This document shows, piece by piece, positions 10,601-20,362 of a stretch of DNA of 64,000 nt. Where the stretch lies: assembly GCA_030149285.1 (NCBI GenBank), contig JASBRU010000007.1, forward strand, positions 1 to 64,000, written 5' to 3'. Within the stretch, counting starts at the first letter, position 1. Every line of letters starts with the position of its first letter. Source of the DNA: Flavobacteriales bacterium (GTDB lineage Bacteria; Bacteroidota; Bacteroidia; Flavobacteriales; JASBRU01). The notes under the pieces were generated by a model. It ran no database searches, was not told the DNA's origin, and saw nothing but the letters and a program-made list of their open reading frames with translations. A program made the translations under genes and the position numbers.

Positions 10601-11970
10601 ATGAAGGAGAAACTGTAGACGTAGTAATTGGTCGTACAGCAGAAATGAAATTAATAGATGAGAAAACAGGTATTGTTTTAGCAACAAGCAACATTCCTTA
10701 TGCAGCTACTATGCATGCTAAGCATGGTCAGAAAGTGAAAAAAGGAGATGTTATTTGCGACTGGGATCCATATAACGCATCTATCTTATCAGAAACTGCG
10801 GGTAAAATTGAGTTCGAAAATATTGAACAAGGTGTTACTTACCGCGTAGAGATTGATGAGCAAACTGGTTTCCAAGAAAAAGTAATTTCTGAATCTCGTG
10901 ATAAGAAGAAGATTCCTACTATTAAGATTGTAGATAAGAAAGGCGTTGAGCTTAAGTCTTACAACTTACCGGTGGGTGCACATATTATTGTTGAGGATGG
11001 TGACTCTATTAAGTCGGGTAAAACTTTGGTTAAGATTCCTCGTAAATCTGCAAAAGCGGGTGATATTACGGGTGGTCTTCCAAGGGTAACAGAGCTTTTC
11101 GAAGCACGTAACCCATCTAACCCTGCAGTAGTTTCTGAAATTGACGGTATAGTATCTTACGGTAAAATAAAACGTGGTAACCGCGAAATTATCGTAGAAT
11201 CTCGTACTGGTCAGATTAAGAAATACTTAATCAACCTTTCTAAACAAATTCTAGTACAAGAAAACGATTACGTAAAAGCAGGTATGCCTTTATCTGATGG
11301 TGCTATTACACCAAAAGATATCTTGGCTATTGAAGGACCGGGTAAAGTACAAGAGTACTTAGTAAACGAAGTACAAGAAGTTTACCGATTACAAGGTGTG
11401 AAGATTAATGATAAGCACTTTGAGGTTGTGGTTCGTCAGATGATGCGTAAGGTTCAAATTAATGATCCGGGAGATACTATCTTCTTGGAGAACAATTTGG
11501 TACACAAGAATGACTTTATTGAGCAAAACGACTGGATTTTCGATAAGAAAATTGTGTTAGAGCCAGGTGATTCTGATGTATTAAAAGCCGGACAAATTAT
11601 TACTGCACGTCAGTTACGTGATGAGAATAGCCGTTTACGTAGAGCAGATCAAGCTTTAGTTGAAGCAAGAGACGCTATGCCGGCAACTTCTACTCCTGTA
11701 TTACAAGGTATCACAAGAGCTTCGTTACAAACGAAGAGCTTTATGTCTGCTGCATCGTTCCAGGAAACTACTAAAGTACTGAACGAGGCTGCTGTAAGTG
11801 GTAAAGAAGATTACCTAGAAGGATTGAAGGAAAATGTTATTGTTGGACATAAAATACCAGCAGGAACAGGATTACGTACTTACGATGATATTATAGTAGG
11901 TTCTCAAGAAGACTATGATGCTTTAATTGCAAAGCGTAATAGTAAAGTTGAAGAAACAGCTGCTGAATAA
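7654..11970 (+). CDS. rpoC: DNA-directed RNA polymerase subunit beta'
   Basis: This is the catalytic beta' subunit. The 1438-residue protein has the N-terminal zinc-binding cysteines ([13 protein letters not shown] followed by CDRCGVE), the active-site [12 protein letters not shown] loop that holds the catalytic Mg ion, a second zinc site (CGTLRG...[14 protein letters not shown]), and the trigger-loop region ([20 protein letters not shown]). Length fits Bacteroidota beta'. It follows rpoB and is followed after 8 bases by a DUF3467 gene, so the three are presumably co-transcribed up to the terminator at 12320. Confidence 0.98.
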   Translation: MALRKNDRNTSSSNFSKITISLASPESILEQSHGEVLKPETINYRTHKPERDGLFCERIFGPVKDYECGCGKYKRIRYKGIVCDRCGVEVTEKKVRRERVGHINLVVPVAHIWYFRSLPNKIGYLLGLPTKRLDMIIYYERYVVIQPGNAMNAEGEPVQKMDFLTEEEYLDILETLPQENQYLDDSDPNKFIAKMGAEALIGLLNRIDLDSLSYELRHKANTETSQQRKTEALKRLQVVESFRDANGHIENKPEWMIMKVVPVIPPELRPLVPLDGGRFATSDLNDLYRRVIIRNNRLKRLIEIKAPEVILRNEKRMLQESVDSLFDNTRKASAVKTESNRALKSLSDSLKGKQGRFRQNLLGKRVDYSARSVIVVGPTLGLHECGLPKDMAAELYKPFIVRKLIERGIVKTVKSAKKIIDRRDPVVWDILENVMKGHPVLLNRAPTLHRLGIQAFQPKLIEGKAIQLHPLVCTAFNADFDGDQMAVHLPLGPAAILEAQILMLASHNILNPANGSPITVPSQDMVLGLYYMTKARKGTKEQPVKGEGTIFYSAEEVEIAFNEKKADLHAIIKVKANVNEGGKLVNKLIETTVGRVLFNQVVPESVGFIDEILTKKALRDIIGDILKQTDVPTAAKFLDDMKDLGYEKAFKGGLSFSLGDIIIPDEKEALMTDANEQVDAILGSYNMGLITNNERYNQVIDVWTNTNARLTERAMDRLSSDNQGFNSVYMMLDSGARGSKEQIRQLSGMRGLMAKPQKSGSSGGEIIENPIVSNFKEGLSILEYFISTHGARKGLADTALKTADAGYLTRRLVDVSQDVIVSEADCGTLRGLEVSALKKNEEVVEPLYDRILGRTSLHDVYDPLSGEQLLTSGEIIEEEDARSVENSAVESVEVRSTLTCESKKGICAKCYGRNLATGKIVQMGEAVGVIAAQSIGEPGTQLTLRTFHVGGTAGNVAEQSLLSAKFDGIVEIEELRTVKSTNNEGETVDVVIGRTAEMKLIDEKTGIVLATSNIPYAATMHAKHGQKVKKGDVICDWDPYNASILSETAGKIEFENIEQGVTYRVEIDEQTGFQEKVISESRDKKKIPTIKIVDKKGVELKSYNLPVGAHIIVEDGDSIKSGKTLVKIPRKSAKAGDITGGLPRVTELFEARNPSNPAVVSEIDGIVSYGKIKRGNREIIVESRTGQIKKYLINLSKQILVQENDYVKAGMPLSDGAITPKDILAIEGPGKVQEYLVNEVQEVYRLQGVKINDKHFEVVVRQMMRKVQINDPGDTIFLENNLVHKNDFIEQNDWIFDKKIVLEPGDSDVLKAGQIITARQLRDENSRLRRADQALVEARDAMPATSTPVLQGITRASLQTKSFMSAASFQETTKVLNEAAVSGKEDYLEGLKENVIVGHKIPAGTGLRTYDDIIVGSQEDYDALIAKRNSKVEETAAE

Positions 11971-11978
11971 TAAGAAAG

Positions 11979-12299
11979 ATGGACGATAATAAACAACAGC
12001 CAAATCAAGGCCAATTGAATATAGAACTTAGCGAAGAAGTTGCTGAGGGTACATACTCTAACTTGGCTATTATTAACCATTCAGCTTCAGAATTTGTGGT
12101 TGACTTTGTGAAAATCATGCCTGGCATGCCTAAAGCAAAAATCAAATCTCGAATTGTGTTGACACCACAACATGCTAAGCGCTTACAAAAAGCATTGGCA
12201 GATAATGTGGCTAAATTTGAAGCTGCTCATGGCGAAATAAAAGATGTAGAGCAACCGGCAATTCCTTTGAATTTTGGAGGCCCTACGGCGCAAGCTTAA
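11979..12299 (+). CDS. DUF3467 family protein
   Basis: The 106-residue protein has the family's pattern: a short N-terminal tail, then LNIELSEEVAEGTYSNLAII, then a phage-head-like beta core with FVVDFVKIMPGMPKAKIKSR and HAKRLQKAL. The function is unknown to me. Members commonly follow rpoC in Bacteroidota, and the eight-base gap here supports co-expression with RNA polymerase. It is the last gene before a strong terminator. Confidence 0.85.
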   Translation: MDDNKQQPNQGQLNIELSEEVAEGTYSNLAIINHSASEFVVDFVKIMPGMPKAKIKSRIVLTPQHAKRLQKALADNVAKFEAAHGEIKDVEQPAIPLNFGGPTAQA

Positions 12300-12319
12300 T
12301 ATCAACCAACTATAGAATT

Positions 12320-13138
<819 letters not shown>

Positions 13139-13139
<1 letters not shown>

Positions 13140-14119
13140 TAGTCAATAAAACCTTGTTCGCGCATCCACTCATCGTTGTATACTTTGCCTACATAACGGC
13201 TACCATGATCATGGAATAATACAACAACAACGTCGTCTTCAGTTAACTGATCTTTTAGCTGACGTAAGCCACCAAAAGCAGAACCCGCAGAGTAACCCAA
13301 AAATAACCCTTCTTTTAAGGCCAACTCACGGGTTACTAATGCGCCGTCTTTATCAGTTACTTTTTCAAAGTGGTCAATTAAACTAAAGTCTACATTTTTA
13401 GGAAGTATATCTTCGCCAATTCCTTCAGTAATGTAAGAGTGGATTTCGCTTTCGTCAATCTCTCCTGTTTCGTGGTATGTTTTAAATACCGAACCGTAGG
13501 TGTCTATACCCCATATTTTGATATTTGGGTTCTTTTCTTTTAAGTACTTAGCCACACCTGATATTGTACCCCCTGTACCAACACCCACTACAAAGTGTGT
13601 GATTTTTCCATCTGTTTGATCCCAAATTTCAGGACCAGTAGACTCATAATGTGCCTGGCGATTAGATAGATTGTCGTATTGATAAGCGTAAAAAGAGTTT
13701 GGAATTTCTTTATGCAAACGCTCAGCTACAGAGTAGTAAGATTCAGGATGTTCTGGAGCTACATTGGTAGGGCATACGTGTACTTCTGCACCTAAAGCTC
13801 TCAGTATATCCATCTTTTCTTTAGACTGCTTGTCACTTAAAGTACAAATCAGTTTGTAGCCTTTAATAATTGCAGCTAAGGCTAAGCCCATACCGGTATT
13901 ACCGGATGTACATTCTATAATAGTACCGCCCGGCTTCAGTTTGCCTGCTTTTTCGGCATCTTCAACCATTTTTAAAGCCATACGGTCTTTTACCGAGTGC
14001 CCGGGGTTGAAGTACTCTACTTTTGCCAGAATAGTTCCTGGTATATCTTCAGCAATTTTGTTTAATCTTATCATTGGGGTATTCCCAATGGTTTGTAAAA
14101 TGTTATCGTAAACTTTCAT
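13139..14119 (-). CDS. PLP-dependent cysteine synthase / cystathionine beta-synthase family protein
   Basis: This fold-type II PLP enzyme probably makes cysteine from O-acetylserine or a related beta-replacement product. The 326-residue protein shows NTPMIRLNKI near residue 13, the PLP lysine in NPGHSVKDR (Lys44), the phosphate-facing TSGNTGMG loop (residues 71-78), the GVGTGGTISG loop in the middle and SAGSAFGG near the C-terminus. There is no C-terminal CBS domain. It is translationally coupled to the downstream BtuF-like gene. Distinguishing cysteine synthase from cystathionine beta-synthase needs a phylogeny. Confidence 0.9.
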
Positions 14120-14145
14120 TTATATGTCAATTTTGTATTTCAAAA

Positions 14146-15378
14146 CTAATCAAATCTTATGGCTTTTATAGGACTTATTCTGGTAATTAATAAGCTAGGT
14201 ATTATTAGCATTACAGAGGTAATAAGTAATGTACCTAAGTTTAAAAATAATATGTGCCAACCATTAATGTTTATGGGTACTTCACTTACATAATAGTTTT
14301 CTGCCGGAAGCTTAATAATACCATAGTTCTCTTGTAAAAAGGCAAACCCAACACCTATTAAGTTCCCCCAAAACAAGCCCAAACCTATAAGGTAAATGGC
14401 ATTGTATATAAACACTTTTCTAATACTAATGTTGCTAGTACCTAAAGCTTTCATAATACCAATCATTTGTGTGCGCTCTAATATAAGTACCAATAGGGCA
14501 GTAATCATGTTTACAGAGGCTACAGCCACCATAATAATGAGGATAATAAGGATGTTGATATCAAACAAATCAAGCCACTCAAATATTTGCGGGTATTTTT
14601 GCCTTACTGATACAGAGTGTAAATCATAAGGTATTTCTTCTAAAATAAAATTACTCAACTCAGTCATTCTATCGTAATCATCAATAATTACTTCAAAGCC
14701 ACCAATTTGGTCATCTGTCCATTTATTTAAGAGCTGTATATGTTTTAGGTGTCCTATCAAAAAAGTTTCATCAAACTCTTCCAAACCTGTTTCGTAAATA
14801 CCACTAATGTAAAAACGTCTGCGTTTTGGTGGTTTTGGGTTGGGTTGTATAAACAGCATTTGCAGCTGATCATTTACCTTTAGCTTTAGGTTGTTAGCTA
14901 CCTTTTTAGAAATAAGTATGCTATCATTCCTAGCCGAATCGGAGTAAGTAGGAATGGTGCCTTCTACCAATGCATTGTTAAAGAAGTCCCAGTTATAAGT
15001 TTTGTCAACACCTTTTAATACTAGTCCTTCGTTACCGCTTGGTGTTTGTACAATGCCTACCTTAGTGGCGTATGGTTGTATGTGTTTTATGCCTTCTGTT
15101 TGGGTAATACTTGGGTAAAAGTCTTGTGTTTTATTAATGGGTTTGGGCTCAAAAGACTGATTGGCATCTAAATTGATGATTTGTATATGTCCGGCAAAAC
15201 CAATTACTTTATTACGAATTTTTTGCTGTAAGCCTGTACCCGTAGTAATGGCAATAAACATTATTATTAAACCCAGTGCAATAGCAGAAATAGCCAAGCG
15301 AATAATAGGCCCGGATATAGTGCCCTTACCTTTTTTGGAAGAGATAATGCGTTTGGCAATAAATAACTCGAAATTCAA
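14146..15378 (-). CDS. ABC transporter permease, LolC/E (FtsX-like) family
   Basis: The protein resembles the inner-membrane permease of the lipoprotein-releasing complex. The 410-residue chain has a first membrane segment at about residues 24-45 (IRLAISAIALGLIIMFIAI), a long periplasmic domain, and three further membrane segments in the C-terminal third (ILIILIIMVAVASVNMITAL, AIYLIGLGLFWGNLIGVG, ILFLNLGTLLITSVMLIIPS), the FtsX arrangement. RTQMIGIMKALG before TM3 is a family hallmark. The ATPase partner (LolD) is not in the window. It reads divergently from namZ with only eight bases between start codons. Confidence 0.88.
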   Translation of the reverse strand: MNFELFIAKRIISSKKGKGTISGPIIRLAISAIALGLIIMFIAITTGTGLQQKIRNKVIGFAGHIQIINLDANQSFEPKPINKTQDFYPSITQTEGIKHIQPYATKVGIVQTPSGNEGLVLKGVDKTYNWDFFNNALVEGTIPTYSDSARNDSILISKKVANNLKLKVNDQLQMLFIQPNPKPPKRRRFYISGIYETGLEEFDETFLIGHLKHIQLLNKWTDDQIGGFEVIIDDYDRMTELSNFILEEIPYDLHSVSVRQKYPQIFEWLDLFDINILIILIIMVAVASVNMITALLVLILERTQMIGIMKALGTSNISIRKVFIYNAIYLIGLGLFWGNLIGVGFAFLQENYGIIKLPAENYYVSEVPININGWHILFLNLGTLLITSVMLIIPSLLITRISPIKAIRFD

Positions 15379-15386
15379 GTGAAAAT

Positions 15387-16592
15387 ATGATTATTATAAG
15401 AGATTATTCTTTTTTACGCTCGCTCAAATATAGCTATTTAATTGCTCTTCTTTTAGGGCTGTTTTCTATGAGTGCAAATGCACACGAAATAGAGGTTGGA
15501 GCAGAGCAAACGGGTATGTATTTACCCTTGCTGTATGGCAAAAATGTTGCTATTGTAGCCAATCAAACTTCTATGGTAGGGGATGAGCATTTGGTAGACT
15601 TGGTAAAGAGTAAAGGCATTAACATACAAAAAGTGTTTTCTCCTGAGCATGGTTTTAGGGGTAAATCTAGTGCCGGTGAGACTATAAAAGATGGTAAAGA
15701 TCTAGCAACCGGTTTGCCAATTGTATCGCTTTACGGTAAAAACAAAAAGCCAACAAGTGAGCAACTACAGGGGATAGACGTTGTAGTGTTTGATATACAA
15801 GATGTAGGAGCAAGGTTTTACACCTACATTTCTACTATGACGTATGTAATGGAAGCTTGTGCTGAGAATAATATTGAGATGATAATATTAGATAGACCAA
15901 ACCCCAATGGGCACTATGTTGACGGTCCTATTTTAGACCCAAAATTCAAATCATTTGTAGGAATGCACCCTATACCTGTGGTACATGGTATGACTATTGG
16001 CGAGTATGCCCAAATGGTTAATGGCGAAGGTTGGCTTGCCAATGGTGTAAAATGCAACATAAACATTATTAAATGCAAGAAATACACACATAAAACCAGA
16101 TATAGTTTACTGGTAAATCCATCGCCCAATTTGCCTAATGATGTTGCCATTGCCTTATACCCAAGCCTGTGTTTTTTTGAGGGTACATCGGTAAGTATTG
16201 GTAGGGGAACAGATAAACCGTTTCAGGTTGTAGGTGCGCCTTTCTTTGAGAAAACCAATTATAGCTTTGTACCAAAAGAAAATGAGGGTGCTAAGAACCC
16301 AAAGTATGAAGGAGAGACTTGTAATGGCTATGATTTATCTGAAATAGGAAAACTTTATGCTTCTGACACCTATGGTTTAAATATTTTTTGGTTGATTGAT
16401 GCCTATAATAATGCATCTAATAAATCAGACTTTTTTACATCGTATTTTAATTTACTGGCCGGTACAGATAAATTGCAAAAGCAAGTAAAACAGGGGCTTA
16501 CGGAGAAAGAAATTAAGCAAAGTTGGGAGTCGGGCTTATTAAAATTTAAACAAATACGCCGTAAGTACTTACTGTATAAGGACTTTGAATAA
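15387..16592 (+). CDS. namZ: Exo-beta-N-acetylmuramidase NamZ family (DUF1343)
   Basis: NamZ-type enzymes remove terminal MurNAc from peptidoglycan fragments. The 401-residue protein has an N-terminal signal segment (SYLIALLLGLFSMSANA), then the DUF1343 blocks: GKNVAIVANQTSMVG, VFSPEHGFRGKSSAGE, PIVSLYGKNKKPT, GIDVVVFDIQDVGARFYTYI, ILDRPNPNGHYVDGP, VVHGMTIGEYAQMVNGEGWL and FEGTSVSIGRGTDKPFQ. Location is predicted periplasmic or surface. The ATG at 15387 keeps a complete signal peptide. It lies back to back with the LolC/E-like gene, so the short 8-base gap implies overlapping promoter and coding sequence. Confidence 0.93.
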   Translation: MIIIRDYSFLRSLKYSYLIALLLGLFSMSANAHEIEVGAEQTGMYLPLLYGKNVAIVANQTSMVGDEHLVDLVKSKGINIQKVFSPEHGFRGKSSAGETIKDGKDLATGLPIVSLYGKNKKPTSEQLQGIDVVVFDIQDVGARFYTYISTMTYVMEACAENNIEMIILDRPNPNGHYVDGPILDPKFKSFVGMHPIPVVHGMTIGEYAQMVNGEGWLANGVKCNINIIKCKKYTHKTRYSLLVNPSPNLPNDVAIALYPSLCFFEGTSVSIGRGTDKPFQVVGAPFFEKTNYSFVPKENEGAKNPKYEGETCNGYDLSEIGKLYASDTYGLNIFWLIDAYNNASNKSDFFTSYFNLLAGTDKLQKQVKQGLTEKEIKQSWESGLLKFKQIRRKYLLYKDFE

Positions 16593-16636
16593 TAGTTAAA
16601 TTTTATGCATAATGTTATACGAGCCAATATTTAGTA

Positions 16637-16644
16637 TAACTTTG
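16637..16644 (+). promoter_or_regulatory. Bacteroidota -7 promoter box for the cold-shock gene
   Basis: TAACTTTG matches the Bacteroidota -7 consensus TAnnTTTG and sits 30 bases upstream of the cold-shock ATG. A good -33 TTG is not obvious at the expected distance, so the start point is approximate. Confidence 0.55.
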
Positions 16645-16674
16645 CTGAATAATTTAATTAATATTTTTATTACA

Positions 16675-16866
16675 ATGGCAACAGGTACCGTAAAATTCTT
16701 TAATGAATCAAAAGGTTATGGATTCATTTCAGAAAATGAAACCAACAATGAAGTATTCGTACACGCAACAGGTCTTATCGACAAAGTTGAAGATGGCGAT
16801 GCAGTTACTTATGAAATTACAGAAGGCAAAAAAGGTTTAAACGCAGTAAACGTTAAACTGGCTTAA
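16675..16866 (+). CDS. Cold-shock domain protein (CspA family)
   Basis: This small single-stranded nucleic-acid-binding protein is a likely RNA chaperone. The 63-residue chain starts MATGTVKFFNESKGYGFIS and holds both RNA-binding motifs, RNP1 (KGYGFIS) and RNP2 (VFVHATG). I chose the ATG at 16675 because the in-frame sequence upstream (from 16612) is AT-rich, not Csp-like, and contains the promoter box. A hairpin terminator follows at 16888. Confidence 0.96.
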   Translation: MATGTVKFFNESKGYGFISENETNNEVFVHATGLIDKVEDGDAVTYEITEGKKGLNAVNVKLA

Positions 16867-16887
16867 TATATTTTCAAGCTTAACTTT

Positions 16888-16913
16888 AAAAGCCTCCCAA
16901 TGGGAGGCTTTTT
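16888..16913. terminator. Bidirectional terminator, csp / DUF4349
   Basis: AAAAGCCTCCCA and TGGGAGGCTTTTT form a perfect stem around a single central base, with A- and T-tracts on either side. It stands between the cold-shock gene and the converging DUF4349 gene and should serve both. Confidence 0.9.
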
Positions 16914-16917
16914 CGTT

Positions 16918-17850
16918 TTAGGCACTTTTCTTTTTAGCTCTATATCTTTTGTAGCCAAAAATCACTGCTAAGATAAACAGTACTAATGGCCAGTTGTAAA
17001 TAAGGCTTAGTATAATAAATAAGATTCGCTTCCAGCCTGTATGCAATCCATCACCAACTCTACTAAAAAATGATGGTTCTTTCACTTCATCTTTTTTGAT
17101 TTGCTCAAACTCTTCAAACATTTTAAGACTTAGTGTACTATAATCAATTTGGTCGCTTAAATATTTCAGTCTTCCCTCTTTAGCCTCAATTTCTTCTTGT
17201 ATTGAACGCATATTGTTTTCTACCAGTAATACTTCTTCAATAGTTTTTGCTTTCAATAAAAAGCTTTTATAGCGTTTAAGCACTTCCTTTTTTGTTTTTA
17301 AACGTGCTTGTATGTCTACAAACTCTTCGCTTACATCCCTGGCATTTATTGTTTTTCTAATTACTTCAGAAGCAATTCCATTAACACCGCTCATCAATTG
17401 GTCAAAATTATCATTAGGTACCCTAATAGTTATACTAGCAGTTTGCCTATAGTCATTAGTTTCATTGTCTTCATGAGAGATATAAGCTTTGTTTTTGGCT
17501 ATTATGTGGTCAATTTCTACTCTCGCTTTTGCAAAAGTATCTACCTCCATATAGATATCACCTGTTCTAATGATTTTTTTTTCATGAATTGGAGGAGGAG
17601 GGTCAGCTAGGTTTTCATTATCAATAGCATTATAATGTGTGTCATTCATTGCTGCAGTTAAACCATTACTGTTAGACTGTTTGTAGTTAAAGCTACCATC
17701 AGCAGCTTCTTCGTAGTCTTCGGCGGCATATTCTGATGAGCTACCACTTCCCATTAAATCTAAAAGTCCTGATTCCCCTTGGGGATCAGATTTTTCTTCG
17801 CAAGCAATAATAGTAATAGCCATAGCAGCTAGTAGAAATAATTTTTTCAT
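16918..17850 (-). CDS. DUF4349-containing lipoprotein
   Basis: The 310-residue protein begins with a lipoprotein signal (KKLFLLAAMAITIIAC, Cys as the lipidation residue), then an acidic linker, then the DUF4349 region (KIIRTGDIYMEVDTFAKARVEI and SITIRVPNDNFDQLMSGV), a long coiled coil (roughly RLKTKKEVLKRY to KEGRLKYLSDQ), and a C-terminal membrane segment (RILFIILSLIYNWPLVLFIL) with a basic tail. The combination of lipobox and C-terminal TM is usual for this family, whose role is not known to me. I chose the ATG at 17850 so that the signal peptide is N-terminal. Confidence 0.86.
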   Translation of the reverse strand: MKKLFLLAAMAITIIACEEKSDPQGESGLLDLMGSGSSSEYAAEDYEEAADGSFNYKQSNSNGLTAAMNDTHYNAIDNENLADPPPPIHEKKIIRTGDIYMEVDTFAKARVEIDHIIAKNKAYISHEDNETNDYRQTASITIRVPNDNFDQLMSGVNGIASEVIRKTINARDVSEEFVDIQARLKTKKEVLKRYKSFLLKAKTIEEVLLVENNMRSIQEEIEAKEGRLKYLSDQIDYSTLSLKMFEEFEQIKKDEVKEPSFFSRVGDGLHTGWKRILFIILSLIYNWPLVLFILAVIFGYKRYRAKKKSA

Positions 17851-17893
17851 GGCAAGTGTTTTTGATTCCTTTATATAACTCAAAAAGAGCTGT

Positions 17894-18391
17894 TTATTGT
17901 ATAGGATGCACCGACTTTAATTTTTCCATAATATCAAATACGGCAGGGCAAACCTCAGTGTTTTTTAAGGTCAAATTGAGTATTTGATATTGCTTTCTTC
18001 TATCGGTATGTGGGAACTCACGGCAGGCTTTAGGTCTTATTTCGTAGATAGAACAGTAGTTATCTGCCCCTAAAAATGGGCAGGGTACAGTTTGTAGTAC
18101 ATAATCATTGTCTTCATCAATACGTAGGTACTGACTGATAAACTCGGCGGGTTTTAGTTTAAAGTTTTTGCCAATGCGCTCTATATCCTTGTCGGTAAAA
18201 AGTGGACCTGTAGTTTTGCAGCAATTTGCACAAGTAAGGCAATCTATACGCTCAAAAGCCTCTTCGTGAAAATCGTGCATGGTATCATCCAACCATTTTG
18301 GTTTGCGTTTTTTTAAGCGAGCAATGTATTTTTTATTTTCATTGCGCTTATCTTTGGCTTGTTGGGGGAGTATTTTTAATCGCTCTTCCAT
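17894..18391 (-). CDS. YkgJ-type cysteine-cluster protein (putative zinc- or iron-binding)
   Basis: The protein contains the CxxCxxCC cluster (CLTCANCC) and downstream cysteines in VPCPFLGADNYCSIYEIRPKACREFPH, the pattern of the YkgJ/UPF0153 family thought to bind iron or zinc. About 165 residues, cytosolic, with a basic N-terminal helix. The chosen ATG at 18391 gives MEERLKILPQ; one seven codons upstream (18412) is also possible but lies nearly on top of the divergent methyltransferase start. Its precise activity is not established. Confidence 0.85.
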   Translation of the reverse strand: MEERLKILPQQAKDKRNENKKYIARLKKRKPKWLDDTMHDFHEEAFERIDCLTCANCCKTTGPLFTDKDIERIGKNFKLKPAEFISQYLRIDEDNDYVLQTVPCPFLGADNYCSIYEIRPKACREFPHTDRRKQYQILNLTLKNTEVCPAVFDIMEKLKSVHPIQ

Positions 18392-18414
18392 AACCCAAAA
18401 ATACAAATTCATAG

Positions 18415-19125
18415 ATGCAAAAAGCTGATCCGTTTGGAAATGCCTTGAAAGATTATCTAAAAGATCAAAAGGATAGAAACATTATTATTCATTCTGATAT
18501 AGCTGAGGATGATGTAATGCCTGTGCCTTATTTGTTTAGAGCGTATGCTGAAATGCCTAAGCTAGAGCAAACTGCCCTAGATATGTGCAAGGGTAAAGTG
18601 CTAGATATTGGTGGTGGTTCCGGTAGTCATGCTTTGTATTTACAAGAAAAAGGGATAGATGTATCTGTTATAGATATATCGGAAGGTGCAGCGGAAGTAA
18701 TGAAGGCTAGGGGAGTACAAAATGTAATTTTAGGTGATATAAATGCCTATGATACCGAGAAATACGACACTCTTTTATTATTGATGAATGGTATTGGTTT
18801 AACAGGAACTTTAGACGGGTTTAAACAGTTTTTAATGCATTGCAAGAATTTATTAAAGCCAAATGGACAAATTGTGTTCGATTCATCTGATGTGATGTAT
18901 ATGTATGAAGAAGAGGATGGATCTGTATGGATAAACATGATGAATGAATACCATGGAGAAGTAGAGTTTTCTATGGAATATAATGAACTGAAAGGTGAGC
19001 CTTTTAAGTGGCTTTACTTAGATTATGAAATGATGACACAGTTAGCAGAGCAATGTGGCTATAAAGCAGAGCTAATAGCCGAAGGTGAGCATCATGATTA
19101 TTTAGCTAAGTTGACTTTGATGTAA
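18415..19125 (+). CDS. SAM-dependent class I methyltransferase
   Basis: The 236-residue protein has the SAM-binding motif I (GKVLDIGGGSGSHALYL), a motif II acidic residue (VSVIDIS) and the post-motif region LLLLMNGIGLTG and LLKPNGQIVFDSSD typical of small-molecule or protein methyltransferases. The substrate cannot be told from the sequence. It is divergent from the YkgJ gene and its stop codon abuts that of the converging TlpA-type gene with no intervening base, so no intrinsic terminator fits between them. Confidence 0.87.
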   Translation: MQKADPFGNALKDYLKDQKDRNIIIHSDIAEDDVMPVPYLFRAYAEMPKLEQTALDMCKGKVLDIGGGSGSHALYLQEKGIDVSVIDISEGAAEVMKARGVQNVILGDINAYDTEKYDTLLLLMNGIGLTGTLDGFKQFLMHCKNLLKPNGQIVFDSSDVMYMYEEEDGSVWINMMNEYHGEVEFSMEYNELKGEPFKWLYLDYEMMTQLAEQCGYKAELIAEGEHHDYLAKLTLM

Positions 19126-20361
19126 TTACTTGGCTAATAAGTCCTCTACAAAAGCAGTATTTTCTTTTATAAAGTTTGCATAAACACTAGTTCCAGGACC
19201 GGAGAAGCCTGTGTGTATTTTTCTAATCTCTCCTTTTCTATCAATGTAAATTGCCGTTGGGAAAGACATAACCGCATTTAGCATGGGTAATGTTTCTGTC
19301 GCTTGGGTTTTACGGCTAGTACCGGCAACTAATAAATCATAGGGTACAGACAGATTGTCTTTCATTCGTAGAATGCTTTTTTTAGCAATCTCAAAATCAG
19401 CCGAACGCTCATAGCCTAAACCAATTATTTCTAAGCCATCAGTATGGTGTTTATTGTAAAGCTCTACCAAGTATCTGGTTTCGTCCATACAATTGGGGCA
19501 CCAGCTACCAAATATCTGTACAATTACTACTTTGCCTTTGTACTTTTCATCGGTTAAAGAAACTGAATGTTCGTATAGGTTCGGAAAGGTGAAAGCTAGT
19601 TTATCATAGCCTTCTTTTAAGTAGGTGAGTGAGTCTGCATCTCTTAGTTGAAAGTTGGTATTGCGTTTGGCAGTCCATTTTTCACTCCAATGCTTACCTG
19701 AATAAAACCAGCCGTCTAGGGTGGTGTTGTCATTTATTTTAGCTTCAAAATAAAAAGCATGAGAACCATCAAAAGTTGAGAGTTTTAGTTTGTCTCCATC
19801 AACAATACCCTCTAAGTATCTATAGTCGCCTGTTTCGGTTAAAAAGCTACCCGTTATTTTTTCATTAATCTGTGTAAACTCGCCTATGGCAGGGTATTCA
19901 TCGTCTTTGTTAGGACTAAAGTGTACTTCCCAATTATCGCTTAAACTATAGGTAGGTTTGTTTGTTGCTTCAAACCTTTCTTCAGTATTAATTGTAGCCG
20001 TAAAAGGTATTTTATAGTCATCAAGTCTAGAGTAATCATACCAAAATCCGTTTAGGTTTCCTTTCTCATCTATAGTTGTAATAAACTCGGTGTTAAACAC
20101 GGGCATTTTTGCAGAGATAGTATCACCGGAAATGCTTATTTCGTCAACCTTTATTATTTCATCGGCATTGTATATTTCCCAGATAAGAGCCTTGTCTTTA
20201 TAAGTGGCTTTAAATGTAAAAGGCAGTACTGTTGTATCATTCAACTGTAGCGACCCTCTATACATATTCGATTCATCAGTCGGGGTGGTATCAGTTTTAG
20301 GTTCATTGCTACAAGCAGCTATTATTAGCGCAAGTGCAGATACATACAGTAGTTTTTTCAT
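19126..20361 (-). CDS. TlpA/ResA-type thioredoxin-fold lipoprotein
   Basis: This is an envelope thiol-disulfide protein. The 411-residue chain begins with a lipoprotein signal (MKKLLYVSALALIIAAC), followed by a beta-rich domain of about 240 residues and a C-terminal thioredoxin-like domain with the redox motif WCPNC (residues 287-291) and the cis-proline region MSFPTAIYIDRKG. The domain order resembles Bacteroidota TlpA-like proteins with an N-terminal DUF4369-type module, though I only infer that module. It starts two bases from the stop of the phosphoglucomutase gene, so the two are probably co-transcribed. Confidence 0.88.
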   Translation of the reverse strand: MKKLLYVSALALIIAACSNEPKTDTTPTDESNMYRGSLQLNDTTVLPFTFKATYKDKALIWEIYNADEIIKVDEISISGDTISAKMPVFNTEFITTIDEKGNLNGFWYDYSRLDDYKIPFTATINTEERFEATNKPTYSLSDNWEVHFSPNKDDEYPAIGEFTQINEKITGSFLTETGDYRYLEGIVDGDKLKLSTFDGSHAFYFEAKINDNTTLDGWFYSGKHWSEKWTAKRNTNFQLRDADSLTYLKEGYDKLAFTFPNLYEHSVSLTDEKYKGKVVIVQIFGSWCPNCMDETRYLVELYNKHHTDGLEIIGLGYERSADFEIAKKSILRMKDNLSVPYDLLVAGTSRKTQATETLPMLNAVMSFPTAIYIDRKGEIRKIHTGFSGPGTSVYANFIKENTAFVEDLLAK

Positions 20362-20362
20362 G